Under the pieces are notes generated by a model, which did no database searches, was not told the origin of the DNA, and saw only the letters and a list, made by a program, of their open reading frames with translations. DNA of 64,000 nt from Prochlorococcus marinus str. MIT 1013 (lineage in GTDB: Bacteria; Cyanobacteriota; Cyanobacteriia; PCC-6307; Cyanobiaceae): the NCBI RefSeq assembly GCF_027359395.1, contig NZ_CP114778.1:1240001-1304000 (forward strand), given 5' to 3'. The position numbers and the translations under genes were made by a program. Each line of letters starts with the position of its first letter. Position 1 is the first letter of the stretch. This document shows positions 50,979 through 60,879 of this stretch, piece by piece.

Positions 50979-52048
50979 TTATCTTTTTTTATTTTTGGCG
51001 AAGTTAGCAGATAGTGTTTTTCAGCTGCTGGAGTAACAACCCTTCCTCTAGCAGTTCTTTGTAAAAAACCAATTTGCATTAAATAAGGCTCAACTACAGT
51101 TTCCAGAGTAGTTGAATCTTCTCCAAGAGCAGCAGCCAAAGTTTCGAGTCCTACTGGACCACCTTGATATTGATTAACTAACAAGCCTAAATAACTTCTA
51201 TCTGTTGCATCTAATCCTCTTTGATCTACACGATGAAGATCTAGTGCATCATTAACAACTTGAACATCAATCATTTTTGAGGAGGAATGCACTTCTGCAT
51301 AATCTCTCACTCTTCTTATGAGCCTATTTGCGATACGGGGAGTACCACGACTTCTTTTGGCTAATTGATGAGATGCTTCGTCTGAAATCGATAAATCAAT
51401 AAGATTTGCAGATCTTTTAATAATGTTTTCAAGATCCAAATAGTTATAAAAATCAAGTCGCTGAGTTATTCCAAAGCGATCTCGCATAGGTGAGCTCAAC
51501 GCAGCTGGTTTTGTTGTAGCACCCACTAAGGTAAAAGGAGGAATTTCGATTGATCGCATTCTCGAGGAAGTGCCTTTCCCTACAGTTAAATCCAACCTTC
51601 TATCCTCCATCGCTGGATACAAAAGTTCCTGTGAAATGCGATTCAGTCTGTGAATCTCATCAACAAAAATTAATTCACGTGGCTCAATATTGATCAATAA
51701 TCCAACAATGTCTCTTGGACGTTCAAGTGCAGGAGCACTTGTAACTCTGGCTTTAACACCTAATTCCTCAGCAATAACCAAAGCCATAGTTGTTTTTCCC
51801 AATCCAGGCGGCCCGTAAAGCATTAAATGATCAAGTGCTTCCCCTCTTGTCAATGATGCTTTGACTGAAATTTCAAGAACTTTCTTTAACTCAGATTGAC
51901 CTACAAATTCATCAAAAGATTTAGGCCTAAGTGAATCTTGCTTAGATAATTTCAACTCCTCCTTTAAGAGATTGGAACAAACCAATCTTTCCTTTCCTTT
52001 ATCATTAGGAAGGGACGAATGATTAGTAATTGAAGACACAATTGCCAT
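50975..52048 (-). CDS. ruvB: Holliday junction DNA helicase RuvB
   Basis: RuvB is the hexameric motor that drives branch migration with RuvA. The 357-residue protein has [18 protein letters not shown], Walker [20 protein letters not shown], Walker [25 protein letters not shown], sensor 1 [20 protein letters not shown] and the C-terminal [12 protein letters not shown] winged-helix part. The frame continues upstream, but ATG 52048 ([11 protein letters not shown]) is the first sensible start. It is divergent from smpB. Confidence 0.96.
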   Translation of the reverse strand: MAIVSSITNHSSLPNDKGKERLVCSNLLKEELKLSKQDSLRPKSFDEFVGQSELKKVLEISVKASLTRGEALDHLMLYGPPGLGKTTMALVIAEELGVKARVTSAPALERPRDIVGLLINIEPRELIFVDEIHRLNRISQELLYPAMEDRRLDLTVGKGTSSRMRSIEIPPFTLVGATTKPAALSSPMRDRFGITQRLDFYNYLDLENIIKRSANLIDLSISDEASHQLAKRSRGTPRIANRLIRRVRDYAEVHSSSKMIDVQVVNDALDLHRVDQRGLDATDRSYLGLLVNQYQGGPVGLETLAAALGEDSTTLETVVEPYLMQIGFLQRTARGRVVTPAAEKHYLLTSPKIKKDK

Positions 52049-52095
52049 GAACGAAGGGTAGTGGCATCTCAACAAAAATGTAGGTAAATAGAAGA

Positions 52096-52593
52096 ATGAG
52101 CAAAAAAGGAAAGAAAAAATCAAAAAAAGATTCCTCAGTCGATGGAAATCGTCGCCTAGCTGAAAATCGAAAGGCAAAGTATGAATATGAAATCCTAGAA
52201 ACACTTGAAACTGGCTTAGAGCTTCTTGGGACCGAAGTTAAATCTATTAGAGCTGGAAAAGTTAACTTGAAAGATGGATTTTGTTTAATTAAAAAAGATC
52301 AAATTGAACTTCACAATGTTCATATATCACCTCATAATCATGCCGGTAAATTTTTCAATCATGAACCTCTAAGAATCAAAAAACTTCTTGCTCATAGAAA
52401 AGAAATCGAAAAACTAAAAATAAGTTTAGAGAGAAAAGGTTTAGCAATAATACCTCTATATCTCTATCTGAAAGGCTCATGGGTCAAGTTAAGAATTGGA
52501 GTAGGGAAAGGTAGGAAGTTGCATGACAAAAGAAATCAAGAGAAAGTTAATGACTCAAAAAGAGATGTAGCCAATGCTCTAAAACGTTTTTAA
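52096..52593 (+). CDS. smpB: SsrA-binding protein SmpB
   Basis: SmpB carries tmRNA to stalled ribosomes for trans-translation. The 165-residue protein shows [68 protein letters not shown]-like [15 protein letters not shown] and a basic C-terminal tail. A Lys/Ser-rich N-terminal tail ([12 protein letters not shown]) is a common extension. It starts at ATG 52096, 47 bp from the divergent ruvB. Confidence 0.97.
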   Translation: MSKKGKKKSKKDSSVDGNRRLAENRKAKYEYEILETLETGLELLGTEVKSIRAGKVNLKDGFCLIKKDQIELHNVHISPHNHAGKFFNHEPLRIKKLLAHRKEIEKLKISLERKGLAIIPLYLYLKGSWVKLRIGVGKGRKLHDKRNQEKVNDSKRDVANALKRF

Positions 52594-52660
52594 AGGAAAA
52601 AATATTTTAATATTTTCTAGCAAATTCTTATTAGAAAAATAATACTTTAAATATTCATTT

Positions 52661-52912
52661 TCAGTTAACGTCCAAACTAACATTTTCGGGTGGAGGTGTT
52701 GGATCAGGATCAGCAATGAGCATATGTTGCAAAACAATTTCAGGACGCTCGCTATCTCTCCATCTAATGCGATAAGCAGGCATTTTTGTCCCCCTGCTTG
52801 TCGTTTGCTCAACAGGTTCCATAACCCAGCCGCGTCTTGAACGCCCCTGGGGATTCCGTTTCACAACAGCATCTGCGTGCTTGAAACGAAAACCAACTCT
52901 CTCACCGCTCAT
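52661..52912 (-). CDS. Conserved cyanobacterial hypothetical protein
   Basis: An 83-residue basic protein with GFRFKHADAVVKRNPQGRSRRGWV and YRIRWRDSERPEIVLQHM, probably a small beta-rich fold, and a Pro-rich tail (PTPPPEN). It has no membrane segment. The compact pattern suggests a conserved gene, but no function is recognised. It starts at ATG 52912 and precedes lysS's stop on the same strand order by 41 bp, so it could be co-transcribed with lysS. Confidence 0.6.
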   Translation of the reverse strand: MSGERVGFRFKHADAVVKRNPQGRSRRGWVMEPVEQTTSRGTKMPAYRIRWRDSERPEIVLQHMLIADPDPTPPPENVSLDVN

Positions 52913-52953
52913 CTGAACAAAATCCTTACTCGCCTATTATCCACTTTGATGGG

Positions 52954-54474
52954 TCACTTTCCAGTTTGTTTTAAATTTGATTCTGGCCGCAAAAGTGGAA
53001 AAGCTATGACATCTCTTATGGAAGGACTGTCTGTTAATAGCATTACAAACCTATCTATTCCTATGCCTAGTCCTCCTGTTGGAGGCATTCCTACTTCAAG
53101 AGCATTAATAAAATCTTCATCCACACTGTGCGCCTCAAGGTCCCCTGCTTCTTTTTTTTCTTGCTGCAAAAGTAAACGTTCTTTTTGATCTATTGGATCA
53201 ATTAATTCACTAAAAGCGTTAGCAATCTCTCTTCCAACTATAAAAAGTTCAAATCTTTCAACTAAACCTTTTTTAGTTCGGTGTTTTCTAGCCAATGGAG
53301 AAATATCAATTGGGTAATCCATAACAAATGTAGGTTGCACCAGATTAGGCTCTACCTTTTGTTCAAAAGCTTCATTTAAAAGTCTTCCAACGCTATCAGC
53401 TTTATCTGGCACTTGAAGTCCCTGAAGAAGCATTGCAGCTTTGGCATCGTCAAACTTATCTTCAAACACTTCAAAGTCAATACCCGTAAACTCCTTAACT
53501 ATTTGATGCATAGTAACTCTTCTCCAAGGAGGTTTCAGATCTATTTCTTGCTGTTGATAGGTAATTTTGGTCGATCCACAAATCTTTTCGCAAACATAAG
53601 AAAGAATATTTTCTGTTAATTCCATCATGTCAAAATAGTCTGCAAAAGCCTCATAAATTTCTACAGAAGTAAACTCGGGATTATGCCGAGTGCTTATTCC
53701 CTCATTTCGAAAAATTCTTCCAAGTTCATAAACTCTTTGAAAACCGCCAACTACTAATCTTTTAAGATGCAATTCTGTTGCAATTCTCAAATACAAGGGC
53801 AAATCAAGTGTGTTGTGATGGGTAACAAACGGCCTTGCATCGGCACCACCTGCCTCTGACTGTAAAACTGGTGTTTCAATCTCAAGAAAGTTTTTTTCAT
53901 CTAACCATCGACGAATTGAACTAACTAATAAAGCCCTAGTGCGAAATGTTTTTCTTGACTGCGGATTCACAATCAAATCTAAATATCTTTGTCTGTATCG
54001 CTTTTCCACATCAGCAAGTCCATGCCATTTATCTGGTAATGGCTGTAAAGATTTAGAAAGCATTGACCATTCGAAAACTTTGATAGAAAGTTCACCTCTA
54101 TCTGTTCTTCTTAATATTCCACTGACTCCAATCCAATCCCCAGAATCAACAAGAGAGGTGATGTTATCAAAATTATTCTTTGGATTTTCGCTAGTTTCAT
54201 TATGATTTAAGGTCGCCTTTTCCAAAAACAATTGAACTGTGCCTGTCTCATCAGCAAGAGTAAAAAAAGCAAGTTTTCCCATCACTCGTCGGGAAATTAC
54301 GCGCCCTGCGATAGATACTTCGTTTTTGTTTTCTTCGCCATTTGGCAAGTCTGCATATTTCTTTTGTAATTGATCGGCTGAGTTAGTAGGCCGAAAATTC
54401 AAACCATACGGACCTAGACCAAGGCTTTTTAGTGCTTTGGCCTTCTCAAGGCGGGTATCTCTTAATTCAGACAA
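52954..54474 (-). CDS. lysS: Lysyl-tRNA synthetase, class II
   Basis: LysS attaches lysine to tRNA-Lys. The 506-residue class II enzyme has an N-terminal anticodon-binding OB fold ([20 protein letters not shown]), motif 1 near [10 protein letters not shown], motif 2 [22 protein letters not shown] and motif 3 [20 protein letters not shown]. The start is TTG 54474, directly before the codons for [11 protein letters not shown], with no ATG nearby, so a UUG start is inferred. It is followed by the small 52661 gene. Confidence 0.96.
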   Translation of the reverse strand: MSELRDTRLEKAKALKSLGLGPYGLNFRPTNSADQLQKKYADLPNGEENKNEVSIAGRVISRRVMGKLAFFTLADETGTVQLFLEKATLNHNETSENPKNNFDNITSLVDSGDWIGVSGILRRTDRGELSIKVFEWSMLSKSLQPLPDKWHGLADVEKRYRQRYLDLIVNPQSRKTFRTRALLVSSIRRWLDEKNFLEIETPVLQSEAGGADARPFVTHHNTLDLPLYLRIATELHLKRLVVGGFQRVYELGRIFRNEGISTRHNPEFTSVEIYEAFADYFDMMELTENILSYVCEKICGSTKITYQQQEIDLKPPWRRVTMHQIVKEFTGIDFEVFEDKFDDAKAAMLLQGLQVPDKADSVGRLLNEAFEQKVEPNLVQPTFVMDYPIDISPLARKHRTKKGLVERFELFIVGREIANAFSELIDPIDQKERLLLQQEKKEAGDLEAHSVDEDFINALEVGMPPTGGLGIGIDRFVMLLTDSPSIRDVIAFPLLRPESNLKQTGK

Positions 54475-54544
54475 GACAATTCATACATACGGCAGAAATA
54501 AAAGAAATCAAATGATAAACCTATCAATTTTGAGCTATTAATCT

Positions 54545-55285
54545 TTAACTGGCAATAGCAGTAGGAAATTCTCCCATTCTTTGAGAAGCATAGCCAATAC
54601 CTCTTACAGTTAATATCAATTCAGGATTTCTTGGATCTGGTTCAAGCTTGCCTCTTAAACGGGCTACATAGACATCTACTACTCTTAAATCTGCCGCTCT
54701 TCTTGGAGGGTAACCCCAAAGTTGTTCCAAAATCTCTGCACGAGGAACAACACGGCCAGGATCACGAAATAATAATTCCAGCAAGCTAAATTCTGTATAT
54801 GTAAGGCCTATTCTTTCTCCGCCTCTACTGACTTGCCTCCTATTGGTGTCTACGACAAGATCACCAAGCTTCATCACTCCTTGACCTGATGGAACCTCTC
54901 TGGGCTCATCAACTGTCGGAGCAGGTCCAACTCTTCTCAAAATCGTCGCTATTCTTGCCTCTAACTCCTTAGGGCTAAATGGTTTAGCCAAGTAATCATC
55001 AGCTCCTAGGTCCAAACCTGCAACTCTTTCTGAAATCGCTTCTAGAGCAGTCAAAAATATTATTGGCACACAAGACTCTGCTCTTATTCTTCGACAAACT
55101 GCAAAACCATCCATCTTAGGAAGCATGACATCCAGCACCACTAAGTCAGGTGCTTCTTTGTGAAAAACCTCGAGTGCTTGCTCTCCGTCCTGTGCAGATA
55201 AAACTTGATAACCAGCAAGATTAAGCCTTGTAACCAAGACTTTTAATACTGCTGGTTCATCATCTACAACCAAAATACAGGTCAT
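54545..55285 (-). CDS. rpaB: RpaB-type OmpR-family response regulator
   Basis: A two-component regulator. Residues 1-120 are a receiver with acidic pair DDE at 8-10, phosphoacceptor Asp52 in LVVLDVMLPKMDG and the LAKPF Lys. Residues 150-240 are a winged-helix DNA-binding domain (LTYTEFSLLELLF, ILEQLWGYPPRRAADLRVVDVYVARLR, ILTVRGIGYASQR). KPFSPKELEARI and ADLRVVDVYVARLRGKLEPDP fit the RpaB line, which represses high-light genes at low light; the assignment to rpaB rather than a sister regulator is by resemblance. A 17-bp palindrome lies 66 bp upstream. Confidence 0.72.
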   Translation of the reverse strand: MTCILVVDDEPAVLKVLVTRLNLAGYQVLSAQDGEQALEVFHKEAPDLVVLDVMLPKMDGFAVCRRIRAESCVPIIFLTALEAISERVAGLDLGADDYLAKPFSPKELEARIATILRRVGPAPTVDEPREVPSGQGVMKLGDLVVDTNRRQVSRGGERIGLTYTEFSLLELLFRDPGRVVPRAEILEQLWGYPPRRAADLRVVDVYVARLRGKLEPDPRNPELILTVRGIGYASQRMGEFPTAIAS

Positions 55286-55464
55286 GAGATTAGCTGTTGC
55301 CTTAGTGACAAAACCATCGAAATTTTATATCGAAATGGCTTCTTGTTATATGAAGATATCATCTTCAAGTCTGGTATTCAAAGCCCTTTGACTAATATAA
55401 AAGACAGAGTCCCCACTAATAAATAAGTATTTATTCTATTTTTAAAGGTTTAAAAATTTTCTAA

Positions 55465-55965
55465 TTATATTTTTTTATAAGTAAGCAGAAGCCAAGAGGA
55501 AAAAAATGGGGCAACTAATCCAGTAATTATGACCTCTGAAATTAATACATAAATCGACCAAGAATGAAACCAATGATTTCTTAAAACACTATACAAAATA
55601 ATTTTTTGAACCCAAATCGAAAGTCCAACAAAAAAAGTTCCAAAGATAGCCATTAAACCAATATTTAAAAATAATTCAATTTTTTTATTATGCAATCCAT
55701 ATACACTAAAAGCTAAAGACAAAATAAGCAAAGACGGAATATAAGAAACATCGCTAATTGTAAAAGAATCTATAAACACTCCTAATAATAATGAAGCTGT
55801 AGCTGACTTCCAAGGAGGATTCTTAAGTGAAAATGGCAATAATAAAATCACAGGCCAGCATGGAGTTATTCCATTTATTTTAAGCCAGTCAGGAGTGATA
55901 ATTATAAAAGATGGTAAACAAATTATAGTAAAAAATATTAATATATTTTTAGTAGTTTTATTCAT
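55465..55965 (-). CDS. mreD: Rod shape-determining protein MreD
   Basis: A 166-residue polytopic membrane protein, with about five hydrophobic segments, in the expected place after mreC. It belongs to the elongasome with MreB, MreC and RodA. Its start overlaps the mreC 3' end by 8 bp. Sequence alone is weakly diagnostic; the call depends partly on the gene order mreB-mreC-mreD. Confidence 0.85.
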   Translation of the reverse strand: MNKTTKNILIFFTIICLPSFIIITPDWLKINGITPCWPVILLLPFSLKNPPWKSATASLLLGVFIDSFTISDVSYIPSLLILSLAFSVYGLHNKKIELFLNIGLMAIFGTFFVGLSIWVQKIILYSVLRNHWFHSWSIYVLISEVIITGLVAPFFSSWLLLTYKKI

Positions 55966-56707
55966 TATATTTCAAAACTTGCACCCAATCAATAGCCTCT
56001 GGCGATGCAGTTAATTGTACTATTGCATATGGAGACGGTAAAGCATTCTCGTTAATAAACTGAACAATTCCGATTGTCAAATTTGGGGGTAATAATGTAC
56101 TTGCCGGAGATGTAGTTACAGCGTCGCCAATTTTAGCCAAACTATTTTTATTTAAGAAGATTAGTTTGGGTCTGTTTGTGCCCATCCCAGTCAAAATCCC
56201 ATGACGCTTAGTTCTATCAATCCAAGCTCCCACCTGATGACCGGGATCAGTCAATAATCTAACTCTTGAAGTGAGAAAGGTTGTGCTGTCAACCAAGCCA
56301 ATTAAGCCTCCTGGTCCAATAACTGTTTGCCCTTTTAAAACTCCATCTCTTGCTCCCTTATTAAGTTCTAGCTGTTGCCACCAATTTCTGGAGGATCGAG
56401 ATATCACAGCAGCTGAAATTCTTTGATCACTATTAAACTCTTGCAAACCAAGAGCTCTTCTCAAACGAGTATTATCCTCCTCGAGTAATTTTAATCGAAT
56501 ATTTCTTTCAATATTCTCACCTTCCTTAATCCATTCTCTTTGAGCCGTACCAGGGAGTATAGGTTTTAATAAAATCGAGTATAAATCTAAATATCCTGCT
56601 CCTTTTGTCCAACGAATCCCAAATAAGAAAGCTATAAATAAAAAAATTACCCAGAAATTACTTTTTAAAAGCAAATGGAAACCAATTCTCCGTCGGGCTT
56701 TAATCAT
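55958..56707 (-). CDS. mreC: Rod shape-determining protein MreC
   Basis: A 249-residue bitopic protein: one membrane segment at about residues 15-30, a coiled coil near 60-90 (EGENIERNIRLKLLEEDN), then a beta-rich periplasmic domain with GAAD-like NKGARDGVLKGQTVIGPGGLIGLV and VTTSPASTLLPPNLTIG. It links the membrane PG-synthesis machine to MreB. It lies 3 bp after mreB and overlaps mreD. Confidence 0.93.
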   Translation of the reverse strand: MIKARRRIGFHLLLKSNFWVIFLFIAFLFGIRWTKGAGYLDLYSILLKPILPGTAQREWIKEGENIERNIRLKLLEEDNTRLRRALGLQEFNSDQRISAAVISRSSRNWWQQLELNKGARDGVLKGQTVIGPGGLIGLVDSTTFLTSRVRLLTDPGHQVGAWIDRTKRHGILTGMGTNRPKLIFLNKNSLAKIGDAVTTSPASTLLPPNLTIGIVQFINENALPSPYAIVQLTASPEAIDWVQVLKYNE

Positions 56708-56710
56708 TGT

Positions 56711-57772
56711 TCAATCTCTTATTACATTTCTTGCAAAATCAGGCGTATCTAAAACTCTTCGCATTGATTTAAAATCATCCAAAACCAAACCACATCCATT
56801 TACAACGCACAACAATGGATCCTCCGCTACGTGAGTGAAAATTCCTGTTTCATGACTTAAAAGATCACTAATTCCTCTAACTAGTGCTCCGCCTCCTGCC
56901 AGCATGATCCCCCTATCAACAATATCTGCAGCTAGTTCGGGTGGAGTTCTCTCTAAAGTTCTTTTGACAGCATCAACAATCTTATTGAGAGGCTCTGACA
57001 TGGCTTCTCGTAAATCACCCGCTTTCAAATTTATTGAACGAGGCAAACCTGAAAGTAAATGCAATCCCCTTACATCAATTGATTGCAAATCAAATTCATT
57101 AGATGGAAAAGCTGATCCAATTTTAATTTTTATCTCTTCAGCTGTTCTTTCGCCAACTACTAAGTTATGTACTTTTTTTAAATAGGTAGCTATGGAATCA
57201 TTAATTTCATCACCTGCGACCCTTACTGATTCACTTAAAACTGTTCCACCAAGGCTTAACACAGCCACTTCGGTCGTTCCCCCTCCAATATCAACGATCA
57301 TGGTTCCAATAGGCTCTGTCACTGGCAAAGACGCTCCAATTGCAGCAGCTACAGGTTCATCAATTAAATGCACCTCTCTTGCTCCCGCAAGCCCAGCTTC
57401 ACGAACTGCTCTTCTCTCTACACCAGTCACGCCACTAGGAATGCCAACAACTAATCGAGGCGCAATAATTCCACGACCTTCATTACACTTTTGAATAAAT
57501 GTCTTAAGCATTTGCTCAGCTGCATCAAAATCGGCTATCACACCATCCCTAAGCGGCCTTACTGCCCGGATATTCCCTGGTGTTCGTCCTAACATTAATT
57601 TGGCATCATCACCTACAGCAAGAGGAACTCCTTCTTCTAAATCCATTGCGACAACTGAAGGTTCTTGCAATACGATTCCTTTACCAGATACATAAATCAA
57701 GGTATTTGCTGTACCTAAATCAATCCCAATATCTCGGGAAAATTTGAAACGGTTAAAAAACACGGATTTCAA
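56711..57772 (-). CDS. mreB: Rod shape-determining protein MreB
   Basis: MreB is the bacterial actin that orients sidewall synthesis. The 350-residue protein has phosphate 1 GIDLGTANTLIYVSGKGIV, LRDGVIADFDAAEQMLK, phosphate 2 MIVDIGGGTTEVAVLSLGG and the adenosine motif IMLAGGGALVRGI. The open frame begins at TTG 57772 (MKSVFFNRF); GTG 57763 (MFFNRF) is an equally good start. It begins the mreBCD cluster, 77 bp from the divergent ssb gene. Confidence 0.96.
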   Translation of the reverse strand: MKSVFFNRFKFSRDIGIDLGTANTLIYVSGKGIVLQEPSVVAMDLEEGVPLAVGDDAKLMLGRTPGNIRAVRPLRDGVIADFDAAEQMLKTFIQKCNEGRGIIAPRLVVGIPSGVTGVERRAVREAGLAGAREVHLIDEPVAAAIGASLPVTEPIGTMIVDIGGGTTEVAVLSLGGTVLSESVRVAGDEINDSIATYLKKVHNLVVGERTAEEIKIKIGSAFPSNEFDLQSIDVRGLHLLSGLPRSINLKAGDLREAMSEPLNKIVDAVKRTLERTPPELAADIVDRGIMLAGGGALVRGISDLLSHETGIFTHVAEDPLLCVVNGCGLVLDDFKSMRRVLDTPDFARNVIRD

Positions 57773-57848
57773 TCATTTGAGCCATCATAAAGAGAGTTGA
57801 TCTAAGATAAATATATTATTTAGCAACCAGTAAACTGGGGAGGTAATT

Positions 57849-58238
57849 ATGGCAATAAATTCAGTCACGCTTGTTGGCAGAGCAGGAAGAGATCCTGAAG
57901 TTAGATATTTTGAATCTGGAACTGTTGTAGCAAATCTAACAATGGCTGTAAATAGAAGAAATCGAGATGATGAACCAGATTGGTTCAATCTAGAAATTTG
58001 GGGTAAACAAGCCCAAGTCGCAGCTGATTACGTAAAAAAAGGCTCTTTAATAGGTATAACAGGAAGCTTCAAATTGGATAGCTGGAAGGATCGGAATACA
58101 GGTGAGGATAGAAATAAACCAGTTGTTAGGGTTGATCGTCTTGAATTATTAGGATCCAAAAGAGATTCAGAAAGCAGTAGTTTCCAAAACAACAATTCAT
58201 TTAATCAACAACCAAATAATGACGAAATCCCATTTTAA
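57849..58238 (+). CDS. ssb: Single-stranded DNA-binding protein
   Basis: A 129-residue SSB. The OB fold reads SVTLVGRAGRDPEVRYFESG, VANLTMAVNRR, WFNLEIWGKQAQVAADYVKKG. An Asn/Gln-rich linker precedes the acidic tip DEIPF, which docks partner proteins. A strong ribosome site, GGGGAGG, just before ATG 57849 follows a small CCAGT/ACTGG hairpin. It is divergent from mreB and converges on the DedA gene. Confidence 0.96.
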   Translation: MAINSVTLVGRAGRDPEVRYFESGTVVANLTMAVNRRNRDDEPDWFNLEIWGKQAQVAADYVKKGSLIGITGSFKLDSWKDRNTGEDRNKPVVRVDRLELLGSKRDSESSSFQNNNSFNQQPNNDEIPF

Positions 58239-58248
58239 AAATCTCGTT

Positions 58249-58905
58249 TTAATTGTTAATTATTTTACTTAGAGTTCTATAAAGTAAAGTTATCAAAGCG
58301 CCAGAGATAACTAAAATAATAATTATCTTAAAGACACTTGAGAAAGGACTAATCCAAGTCTGAATGTTTTCGTAATTATCGCCTAAATAAAAGCCCGTAA
58401 TTGTTAAGAACAAGGTCCAAATCAAGCTTCCTGCAGTCGTCCAAATCAGAAAGGGAGTTATGGGCATTAACTCCACCCCTGCAGGTACTGAAATCAAAGT
58501 CCGAATTCCAGGTACTAATCTTCCCCAAAAAACTAGGGATACTCCATACCTGTTGAACCATTTACGACTTCTAGCAAGTTCAAGAGGTTTAATTCCAATC
58601 CAACGCCCATGTTTCTCAAGCCATTTCTCAAGTCTTTCTTCGTTAACTAATCTACCAATTCCGAACCAAGGCAAAGCACCTATTACAGTTCCTATTAAAC
58701 CTGCTAAAACAACAGGAAAAAAATCTAATTGCCCTTGAGAAACATAAAAACCGCCAAGAGGCATTATTAATTCCGAAGGAATTGGCGGAATTAGATTTTC
58801 CAAAAACATTGCGAGTAAAATAGCCCCATAACCAATCCACTGGTTAGTCTCAACTGCATTTCCTATTAATAAGGGTAAAGAAGAGATATATTCTGATATT
58901 TCCAT
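58249..58905 (-). CDS. DedA-family membrane protein
   Basis: A 218-residue integral membrane protein of the DedA/SNARE-associated (VTT) family. LFLENLIPPIPSELIMPLGG, GALPWFGIGRLVN, WFNRYGVSLVFWGRLVPGIRTLISVPAG are the signature blocks, with re-entrant loops and Arg/Pro residues. DedA proteins are lipid (undecaprenyl phosphate or phospholipid) scramblase-like or transport factors. The exact substrate is not evident. It converges on ssb with a 10-bp gap and is downstream of ahcY on the same strand. Confidence 0.9.
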   Translation of the reverse strand: MEISEYISSLPLLIGNAVETNQWIGYGAILLAMFLENLIPPIPSELIMPLGGFYVSQGQLDFFPVVLAGLIGTVIGALPWFGIGRLVNEERLEKWLEKHGRWIGIKPLELARSRKWFNRYGVSLVFWGRLVPGIRTLISVPAGVELMPITPFLIWTTAGSLIWTLFLTITGFYLGDNYENIQTWISPFSSVFKIIIILVISGALITLLYRTLSKIINN

Positions 58906-58929
58906 TTAGTTTGAATTGTTTAAATAAAA

Positions 58930-60363
58930 TCAATAACGATATTGATCTGTCTTATAAGGACCTTCAACTGGAACATTTATATATTCAGCTTGTTCTTTAG
59001 TTAATTTAGTCAACTTTACTCCTATCTTATCTAAATGAAGCATGGCCACCATTTCATCTAAATGTTTTGGCAAAACATAAACTTTATTCAAATATTTCAC
59101 TCCAAATTTGAATAATTCAATTTGAGCTAATACTTGATTAGTAAAAGAATTACTCATAACAAAACTTGGATGACCCGTTGCACATCCAAGGTTGACTAAT
59201 CTTCCCTCTGCTAAAAGAATGATTTTATTACCACTCGGTAAAGTTATGTGATCAACTTGAGGTTTAATATTTTCCCAGTCATAACTCTTTAAAGAGGAGA
59301 CCTCTATTTCATTATCAAAATGACCGATATTACATACTATTGATTCATTTTTCATCCTGATCAAATGCTCATGACGTATAACTTGGAAGTTACCAGTAGC
59401 AGTAACAAAAATATCTACATCCTCAACTACTTCATCCAATCTCACAACTCTAAAACCTTCCATTGCAGCTTGAAGAGCACATATAGGATCTATTTCGGAA
59501 ATCATTACTGTCGCACCTAATCCCCTTAAAGACTGAGCAGAACCTTTTCCAACATCCCCGTAGCCCATAACAAGGGCTACCTTGCCTGCCACCATTACAT
59601 CTGTAGCTCTTTTAATGCCGTCAACCAAAGATTCTCGACAACCATAAAGATTGTCAAACTTACTTTTAGTCACAGAATCATTTACGTTAATTGCTGGGAA
59701 GACAAGTTCCCCATTTTTTTCCATTTGGTAAAGGCGAGCTACACCAGTAGTAGTTTCCTCAGTAACTCCTTTTATCAATGATTTAGCTTTTGAGTAAAAA
59801 TTTGGATCTAGAGAAAGTTTTTTCTTGATAGAAGCAAATAATGCGATTTCCTCTTCATTTGAAGGGTTATTAAGAACTGAAATATCTTCTTCTGCTTTGC
59901 TCCCTAAGATAAGTAATCCAGTCGCATCACCACCATCGTCAAGAATCATATTTGCAGATTCACCATCTCTCCATTCAAAAATTTTGTGTGTGTATTCCCA
60001 GTATTCATCTAGGGTCTCACCCTTCTTAGCAAATACTGGGACACCTGAATTTGCGATAGCAGCTGCAGCATGATCTTGTGTAGAAAAAATATTACAAGAA
60101 GCCCATCTAACTTTTGCCCCAAGTGCAACAAGAGTCTCAATTAGTACACCTGTTTGGATAGTCATATGGAGACTACCTGCAATAAAAGCGCCTTTTAATG
60201 GTTGTTGGGATCCATATTTTTCTCTAAGTGCCATTAGGCCAGGCATTTCTGTTTCAGCAATTAAAAGTTCTTTTCTCCCGAATTCTGCCTCGGTAATATC
60301 TTTAACTACATAATCAGTATTTTTTTCAATACTGTTGAGATTTGACTTGGTTGCTGCAAACAT
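58930..60363 (-). CDS. ahcY: Adenosylhomocysteinase
   Basis: AhcY hydrolyses S-adenosylhomocysteine to adenosine and homocysteine, sparing methyltransferases from product inhibition. The 477-residue enzyme has [15 protein letters not shown], the catalytic [19 protein letters not shown], the NAD-binding [18 protein letters not shown] and the invariant C-terminal [13 protein letters not shown]. It starts at ATG 60363 and the tsaE frame begins 4 bp away on the opposite strand, so the tsaE promoter or start must lie within or beyond this. Confidence 0.98.
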   Translation of the reverse strand: MFAATKSNLNSIEKNTDYVVKDITEAEFGRKELLIAETEMPGLMALREKYGSQQPLKGAFIAGSLHMTIQTGVLIETLVALGAKVRWASCNIFSTQDHAAAAIANSGVPVFAKKGETLDEYWEYTHKIFEWRDGESANMILDDGGDATGLLILGSKAEEDISVLNNPSNEEEIALFASIKKKLSLDPNFYSKAKSLIKGVTEETTTGVARLYQMEKNGELVFPAINVNDSVTKSKFDNLYGCRESLVDGIKRATDVMVAGKVALVMGYGDVGKGSAQSLRGLGATVMISEIDPICALQAAMEGFRVVRLDEVVEDVDIFVTATGNFQVIRHEHLIRMKNESIVCNIGHFDNEIEVSSLKSYDWENIKPQVDHITLPSGNKIILLAEGRLVNLGCATGHPSFVMSNSFTNQVLAQIELFKFGVKYLNKVYVLPKHLDEMVAMLHLDKIGVKLTKLTKEQAEYINVPVEGPYKTDQYRY

Positions 60364-60366
60364 AAC

Positions 60367-60879
60367 TTGAACTATCTATGGGAGATTGTGAAAAAAAATA
60401 ATAAAAAACAATTCGAGGTTTTCAATTCATTTGCTCAGCAAAATAATTATTTCTGCTGGACTCTAGACAAACCTGAATCAACGATCTCATTAGGTTCAAC
60501 ATTAACAAAAAAATTTCCAGATATAAGCATTCTCCTTTTAAATGGGCCTCTTGGTGCAGGAAAAACCACATTAGTTAAAGGAATTGCAAAAAGTCTAAGC
60601 ATCAAAGAGCCCATAACTTCACCAACGTTCCCCTTATCCCAACATTATCCATGGGGATCTCCTCCATTGATACATCTTGATCTTTACAGAATTGAAGAAC
60701 CAAATGCAGCAAACGAATTTTTTTTACAAGAAGAAGAAGAATCCAAAGCCATGGGAGCATTGATGGTCATTGAATGGCCAGAAAGATTATCTCTTCCAAT
60801 TAATGATGCTTGGAGAGGAAAATTAGAATATTCCACAGACAAGCAATCCCGCCTTTTTCAGCTGATTCCTCCTCTATGA
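60367..60879 (+). CDS. tsaE: tRNA threonylcarbamoyladenosine ATPase TsaE
   Basis: TsaE is the small ATPase of the TsaBDE complex that makes t6A at tRNA position 37. The protein has Walker [46 protein letters not shown] and MVIEWPERL. The longest frame opens at TTG 60367, but GTG 60388 is at least as likely, given the divergent ahcY start at 60363. Its stop abuts the convergent PfkB kinase. Confidence 0.92.
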   Translation: MNYLWEIVKKNNKKQFEVFNSFAQQNNYFCWTLDKPESTISLGSTLTKKFPDISILLLNGPLGAGKTTLVKGIAKSLSIKEPITSPTFPLSQHYPWGSPPLIHLDLYRIEEPNAANEFFLQEEEESKAMGALMVIEWPERLSLPINDAWRGKLEYSTDKQSRLFQLIPPL

